Shown here piece after piece: positions 1 through 7,256 of a stretch of 19,565 bases of DNA (positions are counted from its first letter, which is position 1; every line of letters begins with the position of its first letter). This stretch comes from an uncultured Bacillota bacterium (GTDB taxonomy: Bacteria; Bacillota; Clostridia; Oscillospirales; Oscillospiraceae): the NCBI GenBank assembly GCA_947383275.1, contig CANDCW010000050.1, forward strand, positions 1-19,565. The letters run 5' to 3'. The translations under genes were made by a program, and so were the position numbers. The notes under the pieces were generated by a model that saw nothing but the letters and a program-made list of their open reading frames with translations, made no database searches and was not told the DNA's origin.

Positions 1-869
1 AGCACCGTGCGCTTCATCAGCGTCTCGCCGGTGCGGGGGTCCACCAGCTCGGGGAACTCCCGCAGCACGTCGGTCATCTCGTTGCCGCGCTCGCCGCAGC
101 CGATATAGACCACCAGATCCACATCGGACCATTTGGCCAGGGCGTGCTGCATCACGGTCTTGCCGCTTCCGAAGGGGCCGGGGATGGCTGCGGTACCACC
201 CTTGGCCACGGGGAAGAAGGTGTCTACAATCCGCTGGCCGGACTGAAGGGGAATGACAGGGGGATATTTGTGTTTGTAGGGCCGGCCCACGCGGACGGGC
301 CACTTCTGCATCATGGTCAGCTCATGCTTCGCGCCCTTTTCGTCCACCAGAACGGCAATTTTGTCCAGCACTGTGAAGGAACCGGACTGAATCGACTCGA
401 TGGTGCCGCTCATGCGGGGGGGGATCATGATCTTGTGAAGGATGGAGTTCGTTTCCTGGACGGTACCAATGATGTCGCCGCCCACCACCTTTGCGCCGGG
501 CTGCACTGTGGCAGTAAAGTCCCACTTTTTGTCCCGGTCCAGGGCAGGCACCTCCACGCCGCGGGGCAGGTTGTTGCCCTTAACCTTCTGCATGATAACC
601 TCCAGCGGGCGCTGGATGCCGTCGTAGATATTCTCGATCAGGCCGGGGCCCAGCTCCACGGACAGGGGGGCGCCGGTGGTGACCACGTCGGCGCCGGGGC
701 CCAGGCCGGAGGTCTCCTCATAGACCTGGATGGAGGCGGAGCCGCCGGTCATGGTGAGGATCTCACCGATCAGGCGCTGCTCGCCCACACGGACCACGTC
801 GGCCATGTTGGCCTCCTCCATGCCGGTGGCCACCACCAGCGGGCCGGAGACCTTAACGATTTTTCCCAT
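1..869 (-). CDS. ntpA: V/A-type ATPase catalytic subunit A, N-terminal half (cut by window edge)
   Basis: This is the nucleotide-hydrolysing subunit of the V/A-type ATPase. It forms the A3B3 head that couples ATP to ion transport across the cytoplasmic membrane. The 289 visible residues begin MGKIVKVSGPLVVATGM, the usual beta-barrel start of the family, and contain the P-loop GPFGSGKT at residues 231-238. They end at EFPELVDPRTGETLMKRTV, so the C-terminal half (about 300 residues in normal family members) lies beyond position 1. The ATG at 867-869 is the natural start; an AGAAGG-like site lies about 11 nt upstream. It is the last visible gene of the operon, separated from the F subunit by a 142-nt gap that holds repeat copy 1. 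Subunits B and D are expected further downstream. The family is certain; only the truncation limits the description. Confidence 0.97.
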   Translation of the reverse strand, partial: MGKIVKVSGPLVVATGMEEANMADVVRVGEQRLIGEILTMTGGSASIQVYEETSGLGPGADVVTTGAPLSVELGPGLIENIYDGIQRPLEVIMQKVKGNNLPRGVEVPALDRDKKWDFTATVQPGAKVVGGDIIGTVQETNSILHKIMIPPRMSGTIESIQSGSFTVLDKIAVLVDEKGAKHELTMMQKWPVRVGRPYKHKYPPVIPLQSGQRIVDTFFPVAKGGTAAIPGPFGSGKTVMQHALAKWSDVDLVVYIGCGERGNEMTDVLREFPELVDPRTGETLMKRTV

Positions 870-890
870 AGGCGTTAAAACCTTCTTTCT

Positions 891-1000
891 TCGTCGGCAC
901 AAGCTCCACTCCGCTCCACCCGGCTTTCGCCGGGTATCCACTCCGCTTCGCCGCGCCTCCTCTCCAAATCAGGCCCGCTTCGCTGGGCTCCGATTTGGGA
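891..1000 (-). repeat. Structured intergenic repeat, copy 1 (diverged)
   Basis: This copy fills most of the gap between the V-ATPase F and A genes. It aligns with copies 2 and 3, sharing the blocks CTCC..TCCGCTCC, the core GCTTCGCTGGGCTCCG, and their order. Hairpin A is ACCCGGC-TTTC-GCCGGGT (918-935), a perfect 7-bp stem whose sequence differs from the other copies at three pairs, all compensated. Hairpin B pairs CCAAATC (964-970) with GATTTGG (992-998), and continues by two more pairs after a one-base bulge. The third GC hairpin of the other copies is missing here. It has no Rho-independent U-tract. Confidence 0.75.
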
Positions 1001-1011
1001 CAAATTGAGAA

Positions 1012-1320
1012 TTACAGTATATCCGCTCCGACCGCCCGTTCCACGGCGGTCTTGACATTGGCCATGCCGATGCCCAGGGAGCCCTCCTTGCCGGGGACGA
1101 GGATGATGGCGGGGGTGAGGGCATCCTTATACCGGGCAATTTCGTTGGGGAGCTGGGCGGCCAGCTGCTCAGTCATATAGATGATGGCGTAGTTCTCCTT
1201 CGCCATGCGGTGGAGGGCCTCCCGGCCCTGGTCGGGGGATTCCACAGGGCAGACCTCCAGTCCCAGGGCCTTAAAGCCCAGGACGCTGTCCTTGTCGCCC
1301 ATGACCGCGATTTTATACAT
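1012..1320 (-). CDS. ntpG: V/A-type ATPase subunit F (central stalk; NtpG-like)
   Basis: This is a small central-stalk subunit that binds subunit D and turns with the rotor of the V/A-type ATPase. It has 102 residues, the normal size for the family. The start MYKIAVMGDKDSVLGFKALG matches the family's Rossmann-like opening (a beta strand, then GD.DSV.GF..LG). A second conserved stretch, YAIIYMTEQLA, lies at about residues 44-54, and the C-terminal part resembles the usual helix. The ATG at 1318-1320 is preceded by a GGGGG/GGGTAGG purine tract. The gene follows subunit C by 15 nt and precedes subunit A, the same place as ntpG in the Enterococcus hirae order. Identification rests on size, motif and position. 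Confidence 0.93.
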   Translation of the reverse strand: MYKIAVMGDKDSVLGFKALGLEVCPVESPDQGREALHRMAKENYAIIYMTEQLAAQLPNEIARYKDALTPAIILVPGKEGSLGIGMANVKTAVERAVGADIL

Positions 1321-1335
1321 GCCTACCCAACCCCC

Positions 1336-2322
1336 TTACACATAGGTTTCCCGGAGCCGGGAACGGATGGTATCCCCATCCAGCCCCGCCGCCCGCCCGG
1401 CAAAAATGGCCCGGATGGCGGTAAACTCCAGCTCTTTGGCGTACAAGTAGCCGATGACCGCCTCCTCCCCGAAGGGGATGCGGCGGGCTGCGGCCAGGTA
1501 AGCGGTGAGGGCATTGTCGCACTCCCGCTCGAAAGCTGTGAGGGAACCCCCACCCGGCTGGGCCAGCCTGGCCCCCAGGTCCGCGGCCTGGGCCAGAGGC
1601 CCGGACCGGAACACCTCGCCCAGGGCGTCCCCCCGGGCGCCGGCAATCGACTGCTCGGAGATGTTCCCGCCGGGTAGCAGCACCTGCCGCAGGAACTCGC
1701 CCTCCCGGCCCATGCGGGCCACGCGGACAGCCGCGCGCAGATTGGCCACATCCACGGCCAGCCTGACGTAGCCCTGAAGGAAGGGGCTTTGCAGTTCACT
1801 GGCCAGCCGGGCCATTTCGCCATAGCAGGCCCGGTCCAGAATCAGATCAGCCTGCTGGGGGTCGCCTCCCTCGGCCAAGGCGGCCTTTGCCTGCTCCAAG
1901 CTGCGGCGAAATGCTTCGCTGACGCCGCTCAGGGCCTCCCGCTTCCAGCCGTCCCACAGCCAGAGGGGGTCGTAACGGCCCCCGGCCAGCAGCAGCCGCT
2001 GGGGGTCGCTCCCCATGGCCTGGGCTTTCAGGATTGCCTTGGCGTTGTGGTAGTCGTATTTAATCTGAAATACTTCTACCAGCCGGGGGTCCGGCGCCCC
2101 CTGCTCCATGTCCTTGAAAACCTCGGCACGGGCCTGGGCCAGGGCGCCGTCCAGGCCGACGGCCTCGTTGTAGCCGCACTCGGCCAGAATCTTCATTGCC
2201 TCGGCTTCATCCCGGGCTTCGATCATCCGGTCCATCCGTTCCCGGCTCAGCAGCCGGTTTTCCATCGCCCGGATCCGGGCGGAGATGGCCAGATAGTCAG
2301 TATCTTTTTTGCGGTGGGACAA
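1336..2322 (-). CDS. ntpC: V/A-type ATPase subunit C (rotor socket), TTG start
   Basis: Subunit C (homologous to eukaryotic subunit d) is the funnel that links the central stalk to the membrane proteolipid ring. The 328-residue length fits the family, and the protein is mostly helical. The last residues, FAGRAAGLDGDTIRSRLRETYV, match the hallmark C-terminal pattern R.I.AGK..GL....IR..LR..YV. DYHNAKAILKA (about residues 90-100) matches another conserved segment, D.HN.K..LK. The start is a TTG (2320-2322), chosen because AGGAAGGGGG lies 8 nt upstream and the first codons give a family-like opening (SHRKKDTDYLAISARIRAME). There is no in-frame ATG between this site and the end of subunit E, which finishes only 17 nt upstream. 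The next possible start would be the ATG of RAMENRLL, which removes the conserved opening. Confidence 0.92.
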   Translation of the reverse strand: MSHRKKDTDYLAISARIRAMENRLLSRERMDRMIEARDEAEAMKILAECGYNEAVGLDGALAQARAEVFKDMEQGAPDPRLVEVFQIKYDYHNAKAILKAQAMGSDPQRLLLAGGRYDPLWLWDGWKREALSGVSEAFRRSLEQAKAALAEGGDPQQADLILDRACYGEMARLASELQSPFLQGYVRLAVDVANLRAAVRVARMGREGEFLRQVLLPGGNISEQSIAGARGDALGEVFRSGPLAQAADLGARLAQPGGGSLTAFERECDNALTAYLAAARRIPFGEEAVIGYLYAKELEFTAIRAIFAGRAAGLDGDTIRSRLRETYV

Positions 2323-2330
2323 ATCAAATG

Positions 2331-2340
2331 CCCCCTTCCT
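2331..2340 (-). promoter_or_regulatory. Ribosome-binding site deciding the TTG start of ntpC
   Basis: The minus strand reads AGGAAGGGGG here, 8 nt before the TTG at 2322 and touching the stop codon of the E gene. The strength and spacing support initiation at TTG rather than at an internal ATG. Confidence 0.65.
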
Positions 2341-3026
2341 TACGATTGAAACAGAGCGTCCGCAACCTTCTTCTCCATCTGCTCCCGCTGGAGGCGGACC
2401 AGTGTCTCGAAGGCGCAGTTAATCTCTACGTCGCCGTCCACCATGATAAAGCCGCCCTTGATGTCCCGCGTCTGTTCAGACAGGGTAAGGCCTGCGCCGG
2501 TGACGATCGCGGTCGTGTTGTGGATCAGCTTATCCATCAGGGTGCCCATTTTGGACTTGGCCACCTCCTCGGGCAGGCCGGGGGCCCGCTCCTTCAGCAG
2601 CGCGTCGTTGGCGGCCATAACCACCTGCTTGCCTACGGTATTTCGGTCTTTCTGGGAAAAGATGAGCTGCTCCTTGCCAGAGGCGGACGCCTCCAGGGCC
2701 AGTTTGGTCAGAAGGCTGATGTATTCCTTCTCGGGCAGTGTGCACAGCTTCTCCAGGGCCAGGTCAAACGCCTCGCCCAATACCTCCTGCTTGGCGGCCA
2801 GCTCCAGCTTGCGCCGCTCCATCTGGGAGGCGGAGGCCAGCCGTTCCAGCCGTTCGGCGGCAGCAGCTCTGCCCCGCTCCACGATACCGCCGGCCTCCTC
2901 CCTGGCCTGAGCCTGGGCGTCAGCGCGGATGGCCTGGGCCTTCGCTTCGGCCTCCGCCAGCAGCCTGCCGGCCTCGGCCTGAGCGTCCTGGGCAATCCTG
3001 GCAGTGATTTTTTCGATTCCTTCCAT
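2340..3026 (-). CDS. ntpE: V/A-type ATPase subunit E (peripheral stalk)
   Basis: Subunit E pairs with the H/G subunit to form the peripheral stalk that holds the A3B3 head against rotation. The protein has 228 residues. The first 100 or so are an Ala/Glu/Arg-rich coiled coil (MEGIEKITARIAQDAQAEAG onward). The rest forms the globular head-binding domain and includes IKGGFIMVDGDVEINCAFETL (about residues 189-209), matching the family pattern GG..l..g.i..n.tfe..l. I took the ATG at 3024-3026, which has a GGCGGGG tract upstream and follows the K gene by 14 nt. The open frame extends 98 codons further into the K gene in another frame and is not real there. The strongly alanine-rich composition is normal for a stalk subunit. 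Confidence 0.94.
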   Translation of the reverse strand: MEGIEKITARIAQDAQAEAGRLLAEAEAKAQAIRADAQAQAREEAGGIVERGRAAAAERLERLASASQMERRKLELAAKQEVLGEAFDLALEKLCTLPEKEYISLLTKLALEASASGKEQLIFSQKDRNTVGKQVVMAANDALLKERAPGLPEEVAKSKMGTLMDKLIHNTTAIVTGAGLTLSEQTRDIKGGFIMVDGDVEINCAFETLVRLQREQMEKKVADALFQS

Positions 3027-3040
3027 GGCTGTTCCCCGCC

Positions 3041-3583
3041 TTACGCGCTGATGTTGATAATCATCAGCATGGAGGCCAGCAGGGACAAAATGGCGTAGAA
3101 CTCCACGGTGATGCACAGCACCATGCCCTTGGACCAATCGTCGGGCTTCTTGGCCAGGATGTTGATGGACCCGGCGGCCACGCGGCCCTGGGCGATGGCG
3201 GAGAACAGTCCGCCCAGCGCCATGGGCAGGCAGGCGGCAAAGTACTGCCAGCCCTGAGCCACACTCAGCTGGGGCAGCGCGCCGGACAGCAAGCCCATGC
3301 GGAACACCGCGAAGAACCAAACCACCAGGCCGTACAAGCCCTGCGTGCCGGGGATAACCTGAAGGATCATGACCTTACCAAACTTGCTGGGGTCCTCGCA
3401 CAGCAGGCCGGTGCCGGCCTCGCCGGCAATCCCGGTACCCTTGGCGGAGCCGATGCCGCTGAGCACCGCAGCCAGGCCGGCGCCCAGCAGGGCAATGGCC
3501 AGGCCCCCGAACGCGCCCACAAAGGAGCTTGCCGCCGCATTCTGCTCGATCATTTGGATCATATCCACGTTTTCCATACCCAT
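3041..3583 (-). CDS. ntpK: V/A-type ATPase proteolipid subunit K (four-helix, Na+-type motif)
   Basis: This is the membrane ring subunit that carries the ion. It has 180 residues and four hydrophobic helices formed by two tandem two-helix hairpins. The first hairpin carries LQVIPGTQGLYG with T80 and Q81, and lacks the acidic residue. The second carries AQGRVAAGSI with Q132 and ITVEFYAILSLL with the ion-binding E161. These match the residues that bind Na+ in E. hirae NtpK (Thr64, Gln65, Gln110, Glu139), so Na+ coupling is likely but is inferred. The ATG at 3581-3583 has AGAGGAGG about 9 nt upstream, the best ribosome site in the operon, in keeping with the high copy number of this subunit. It lies 16 nt after subunit I and 14 nt before E. 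Confidence 0.96.
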   Translation of the reverse strand: MGMENVDMIQMIEQNAAASSFVGAFGGLAIALLGAGLAAVLSGIGSAKGTGIAGEAGTGLLCEDPSKFGKVMILQVIPGTQGLYGLVVWFFAVFRMGLLSGALPQLSVAQGWQYFAACLPMALGGLFSAIAQGRVAAGSINILAKKPDDWSKGMVLCITVEFYAILSLLASMLMIINISA

Positions 3584-3599
3584 AATGTTTTTCCTCCTC

Positions 3600-5528
3600 T
3601 TATTTCACTACTTCGTAGTATTTGGTATTAAGGTCCAGGGGACGGAAGGGTCTTCCGCCGTCCTGATAGAACTTGCCGAAGTACTCCAGGCACTGCAGAC
3701 GCAGGTCATGGACGTAGCAGCCCAGCAGGTTCAGCGCGAAGTTCAGTGCGTTGCCCGCAAAGGAGATAATCAGGAAGATGACGATGTTGCCCGGGATGGC
3801 CCCCAGGGTGTTGAACACCTGGGCGATGACCGAGCCGGCCAGCATCAGGGCCATAAGACGGGAGTAGGACAGGATGTCGCCAAAGTAGCCCGTCACATGG
3901 TTGTATAGAGAGCCAAAAATTCCCGTAATCTTCCCAAAGCCCTTATTCTGAATGACGGGCCCGGCCACTACCATCACGCCGCCGATTGCCAGCACGATAG
4001 GCGTGACCCCCAGGATCATCAGGCCCAGCCCGATAAAGACCACCCACCAGGTGACCTCCTCAAACACGGCGTCCAGCACCTGGCCGTTTTTCAGCTTGCT
4101 GACAAAGCTGATGGCCATGCCGGTGACGATCTGCACAAAGCCCAGGCACATGGCCCCCACAAGGATCATCATGGTGTCCTCCAGGGGGGTGAATAGGGCA
4201 GGCAGGGCAAAGTCGCCGCCAGTGGTCAGCTTGACCACCTGAGTGAGGAAATCACCGAAGAAGCCGCCGGTGAGCGCGCCCATGATGAACGTGGTAATGC
4301 CGCACAGCACCAGCAGCCCGCACAGGTGGCCGAAGGTGCCGCCGGGCCTCTTCTTTTTCAACACGATGGCCCCGGCCAGAATCATCAGCAGGCCGTACCC
4401 CATGTCCGCCATCATAATCCCGTAAAACAGGATGAAGAAGGGGGCCATCAGGGGATTTGGGTCCAGGGTGCCGTAGGCGGGCAGTGAGTACATCTCGGTG
4501 ACCATGTTCAAAGGCTTGGTGAGGGGATGATTCTTCAGCTTCACCGGAACGCTGGGGTAGTCCTCCGGGGCTGGATCGGACACCTCGCAGGCGCAGGGAT
4601 ATTGGTCCAGCTCCCGCTTCAGCTCCGGCCAGCGGCCGGCCTGAACCCAGCCCTCCAGCAGGAAGGTCTGCCCCGTATCCATCAGCCGGGCCCGCGCCTC
4701 TTCCCGGCTGGCGTCCGTCCCGGCCAAATCAGACAGCTGCCGCAGGGAGGCGTTGAGCCCGCCCATGCTGGACAGCTTCTCCTCAATGGAGGCGGCTTCC
4801 GCCTTCAGGGCCTCCTCCTCCCGATGCAGGCGGTCCAGGTTTTCCGAGGCGGTACCGGTCCAGTCCCGCAGGTTGGCCCGGGACCAGCCCAGGGCCTTCA
4901 ACGCCTCCAGCACGCCCTCCGCCTCGCTGGCGTGGCACACCAGGGTGCAGTAGTGGGCGTCCGGATCGGTAGACACCTCGGTCAGCTCCGCCAGCTGGCT
5001 GGCGGCCTGGACCTCCCCCTCCGCTTGTCCCATTGGGACGCTGGCAGGCAGAGTGCCCAGCTGAATGGTTACCTGAGCGGTGGAGCCTGTCTCCAGCGGC
5101 AGGTCCAGCCGTCCCCAGGGCTCCAACATGGCTTTCTGGGCGTCCAGCTTGTTTGCTTCCCCGCGGATGGCGGCCAGGCGGCGGTCCAGGCCGTTGACCT
5201 CCCGGGCGGCCTCCCGGGCCTGCCTGGCCCGTTCCGCGTCCAGGAAATCCACTTCCCGCACCTCCGGCTTGGGGGCCAGCAGGCCGCTCTTGGCGGGGGC
5301 ATACCGCTTGAGGACGGCCACTGCCCGTTCAGCCCCGGCCTTCTCTTCGTGGGCGGCTGCCAGCCTGCCCCCTTCCGGGCGGACCAGGGCGGCCCACACA
5401 GGATCGTCTGGATCGGCTTCCGGCTGGACAATCTCCACACAGCCCATATGCTGGAGCTTGCGGAGCAGCTCCTCCCGATCGCTGACCATGGCCACCATGC
5501 GCAGGCGTTTCATTTTTTCTATGGCCAT
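3600..5528 (-). CDS. ntpI: V/A-type ATPase subunit I (membrane stator)
   Basis: Subunit I (subunit a of eukaryotes) forms the ion half-channels beside the proteolipid ring. It has 642 residues, the usual length. The cytosolic N-terminal half (about 1-330) is charged and helical with coiled-coil segments. The C-terminal half has seven or eight membrane helices, starting near the conserved FFILFYGIMMADMGYGLLM. The essential arginine is R557 in ILSYSRLMALMLAGSV, and a second conserved arginine is in VHDLRLQCLEYFGKFYQDGG, about residue 610. The start ATG at 5526-5528 overlaps the stop of the upstream stalk gene by one base (TAATG), which suggests translational coupling; only a weak purine tract lies further upstream. 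Confidence 0.97.
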   Translation of the reverse strand: MAIEKMKRLRMVAMVSDREELLRKLQHMGCVEIVQPEADPDDPVWAALVRPEGGRLAAAHEEKAGAERAVAVLKRYAPAKSGLLAPKPEVREVDFLDAERARQAREAAREVNGLDRRLAAIRGEANKLDAQKAMLEPWGRLDLPLETGSTAQVTIQLGTLPASVPMGQAEGEVQAASQLAELTEVSTDPDAHYCTLVCHASEAEGVLEALKALGWSRANLRDWTGTASENLDRLHREEEALKAEAASIEEKLSSMGGLNASLRQLSDLAGTDASREEARARLMDTGQTFLLEGWVQAGRWPELKRELDQYPCACEVSDPAPEDYPSVPVKLKNHPLTKPLNMVTEMYSLPAYGTLDPNPLMAPFFILFYGIMMADMGYGLLMILAGAIVLKKKRPGGTFGHLCGLLVLCGITTFIMGALTGGFFGDFLTQVVKLTTGGDFALPALFTPLEDTMMILVGAMCLGFVQIVTGMAISFVSKLKNGQVLDAVFEEVTWWVVFIGLGLMILGVTPIVLAIGGVMVVAGPVIQNKGFGKITGIFGSLYNHVTGYFGDILSYSRLMALMLAGSVIAQVFNTLGAIPGNIVIFLIISFAGNALNFALNLLGCYVHDLRLQCLEYFGKFYQDGGRPFRPLDLNTKYYEVVK

Positions 5529-5842
5529 TACCGTTCCACAACCCTTCCAACAATGAGCTGCGCGGCCTCTTCCAGCCGCCCCCGGGCATTTTGCCTTAGC
5601 GCCTCGCAGTCCGCCGCCGCCCGGGCCAGCTCCTCCTGCGTGAGCTTGGCAGCTTTGTCCTCCGCCTCTGCCATCATCCGGCGGGCTTCCTCACGGGCCT
5701 GCTGCCTGGCCTGCTCCACGGCCTGTTTTGCCTCCCGCTGGGCGTCGGCCACTTTTTGTTTGGCCTGGACCACAGCGGCTTCCCGGTCGGCCTTGGCCTT
5801 CGCCTCCGCCTGGGTGACCGTCTGAATCGCTTCCAATGCCAT
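5528..5842 (-). CDS. ntpF: V/A-type ATPase peripheral-stalk subunit H/G (NtpF-like)
   Basis: This is a 104-residue alanine- and glutamate-rich coiled-coil protein beginning MALEAIQTVTQAEAKAKADR and ending AAQLIVGRVVER. It has no membrane segment. Size, composition and its place as first gene before subunit I match the small peripheral-stalk subunit (NtpF in E. hirae, AhaH in archaea), which pairs with subunit E. The ATG at 5840-5842 has AAGGTGG 7 nt upstream; an in-frame codon 7 residues further up (MEKGGEN) would include the ribosome site itself and is rejected. A good promoter lies about 50 nt upstream, so this is the first gene of the ATPase operon. Coiled-coil proteins are hard to identify by sequence alone; position makes the call. 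Confidence 0.85.
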   Translation of the reverse strand: MALEAIQTVTQAEAKAKADREAAVVQAKQKVADAQREAKQAVEQARQQAREEARRMMAEAEDKAAKLTQEELARAAADCEALRQNARGRLEEAAQLIVGRVVER

Positions 5843-5892
5843 GTTTTCACCACCTTTTTCCAATGCTAGAATGGAGGAATGCGCTATTGTTT

Positions 5893-5921
5893 ATTGTAGT
5901 AAATTTCCCCCAAAAATTCAA
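5893..5921 (-). promoter_or_regulatory. Sigma-A type promoter of the V-ATPase operon
   Basis: On the minus strand there is a -35 TTGAAT (5916-5921) and a -10 TACAAT (5893-5898) with exactly 17 bp between them, in an AT-rich stretch. Transcription would start near 5886, giving a leader of about 45 nt before ntpF. No operator or riboswitch fold is evident. Confidence 0.75.
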
Positions 5922-5995
5922 GACCTTTTTCACCAATTTTACCCGGACAATTCCCCGCGTTTGCCTGGATTTTTAGCACATTTCCCTCTTTGCGC

Positions 5996-6030
5996 AAAAA
6001 AGTGCCCGGCGGGAAAACCCGCCGGGCGCC
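5996..6030 (-). terminator. Rho-independent terminator after the DUF4015-like gene
   Basis: The stem GCCCGGCGGG (6004-6013) pairs perfectly with CCCGCCGGGC (6018-6027) around a 4-nt loop. On the minus strand it is followed by six T residues (5996-6001). It lies 8 nt past the stop at 6039 and separates that gene from the ATPase promoter. Confidence 0.9.
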
Positions 6031-6038
6031 TTTTACTG

Positions 6039-7133
6039 CTATTCCTCTGGAATTACCGCCTGAAACTGGGTGCGGTCCTCGTCCGCCTGGGGGACGATCT
6101 CCACCAGCCTCCCGCTCCCCACCGACGACGGATATACTTCAAGCAGGACGGACCGGCTCTCCTGGTCACACCAGAGCCGGTTGCCATACTGCAGCATCAG
6201 CTGGGGGGTCACGCCGCTCAGGGCGCTCCCCTCGCCCAACATGTCGCCGGTGAACCGCAGGGACACCGTGGTCAGCCCCGTCGAACTGCCGTTCACCGCC
6301 TCCACAACCTGATTGAGGAAGGACTCCAGCTCAGTGGTGAAGGCGTCGGGGTTGTAGCGGTCGCCACGGCTGATGTTCTCCGTCTTCCCACCCACGGGGA
6401 AGTGCCACTGCTCCAACACAATCTCGTCAAAGCCCAGGGCTGCCAGCTCGCCGCACAGGTTGGCAATATATTCCTGGGACTCCTCATGGGCGGGACTGAG
6501 CCAGCGCAGGCCCAATTCGTCCCGCCAGTTGTAGTTCCCCTTGCGCAGGGCCAGCTTGTTCCGGGAGTAGGGGGCGCTGTCGTCCCGGAAGCAGCACACC
6601 CGGGCGATGGTGTAGACCTCCTCGTTCCACTGCTTCAAGGCGTCGTTGTTGGACTGGGGAGCGCTTACCTCCGCCCACTGGGCGGTGTAGTCCTCCGAAT
6701 ACCAGGCCAGCTTCCCATCTGGAGCCTTCATCTCCAAGATCAGCGTGTCGGCCCCGGCCTCCTCCAGCTTGGCCGCGGCGGTGCCGTTTAGAACATCTTC
6801 CACCGGCAGCTGGATGGCAAGGCTGGGCTTCTCCGGCTCTGCCGGGGGCTGGCCGGTGCCGCTGCCGGAATCAATGACCACGCTGATGTCGCCGGGGTCG
6901 GGCAGGGAGGCCGAAGCGTCCGGCTCCTTCCCCTCCCGGCGAAACATCTGGAGGATGGGAGGCAGCTCCAGACGGACGCCCTCGTCGGTATAGACCAGGT
7001 ACTTCTGAAGGTAGAACAGTCCGGCCAGCACAAGCACCACGATTACCGCCAGGGCAATCGCGATCAATTTCAAAATATCCGTAATGGTCCTGCGGCCCCG
7101 ATAGCCGCCAACATCTTTGCTGATGCGGCTCAT
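6039..7133 (-). CDS. Membrane-anchored DUF4015 / putative glycosidase-like protein
   Basis: This 364-residue protein has a basic N-terminus, one hydrophobic segment (about 20-41), a Pro/Gly/Asp-rich linker (about 66-102), and then an extracytoplasmic domain; it is probably a signal-anchored protein facing outside. The segment at 213-246, with SPAHEESQEYIANL followed by GFDEIVLEQWHFP, resembles the conserved block of the DUF4015 putative glycosyl hydrolase family (usually NP...Y...IA.E....GFDEIQFDYIRFP). Here the FDY carrying the family's acidic residue reads LEQ, so activity may be altered or lost. The ATG at 7131-7133 has GGGAGGGG 3-4 nt upstream. It has its own promoter and a strong terminator, so it is transcribed alone. 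The substrate is unknown; a wall or polysaccharide role is inference. Confidence 0.65.
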   Translation of the reverse strand: MSRISKDVGGYRGRRTITDILKLIAIALAVIVVLVLAGLFYLQKYLVYTDEGVRLELPPILQMFRREGKEPDASASLPDPGDISVVIDSGSGTGQPPAEPEKPSLAIQLPVEDVLNGTAAAKLEEAGADTLILEMKAPDGKLAWYSEDYTAQWAEVSAPQSNNDALKQWNEEVYTIARVCCFRDDSAPYSRNKLALRKGNYNWRDELGLRWLSPAHEESQEYIANLCGELAALGFDEIVLEQWHFPVGGKTENISRGDRYNPDAFTTELESFLNQVVEAVNGSSTGLTTVSLRFTGDMLGEGSALSGVTPQLMLQYGNRLWCDQESRSVLLEVYPSSVGSGRLVEIVPQADEDRTQFQAVIPEE

Positions 7134-7182
7134 GGTCCCCTCCCGGCAACAATTTGGAACTTTACAATTCTTCAGGCGATTT

Positions 7183-7211
7183 ATTATACCAAGTTTTCGG
7201 CCCTTTTACAA
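7183..7211 (-). promoter_or_regulatory. Sigma-A type promoter of the DUF4015-like gene
   Basis: On the minus strand there is a -35 TTGTAA (7206-7211) and a perfect -10 TATAAT (7183-7188) separated by 17 bp. The leader is about 45 nt. The 123-nt gap between the gene and the upstream dehydrogenase contains no clear terminator for that operon. Confidence 0.8.
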
Positions 7212-7256
7212 CCATAAATACCAGGCCAGGTTCTTAAAATTTCTTCAAACTTTTTA

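Noticed and set aside
3027..3320. 98-codon N-terminal extension of subunit E
   Set aside because: It overlaps the K gene in a different frame; subunit E starts with the coiled coil after the ATG at 3026.
4527..5825. A 432-codon plus-strand open frame opposite ntpI and ntpF
   Set aside because: Antisense shadow of GC-rich coding sequence; no ribosome site or domain, while the minus strand encodes clear ATPase subunits.
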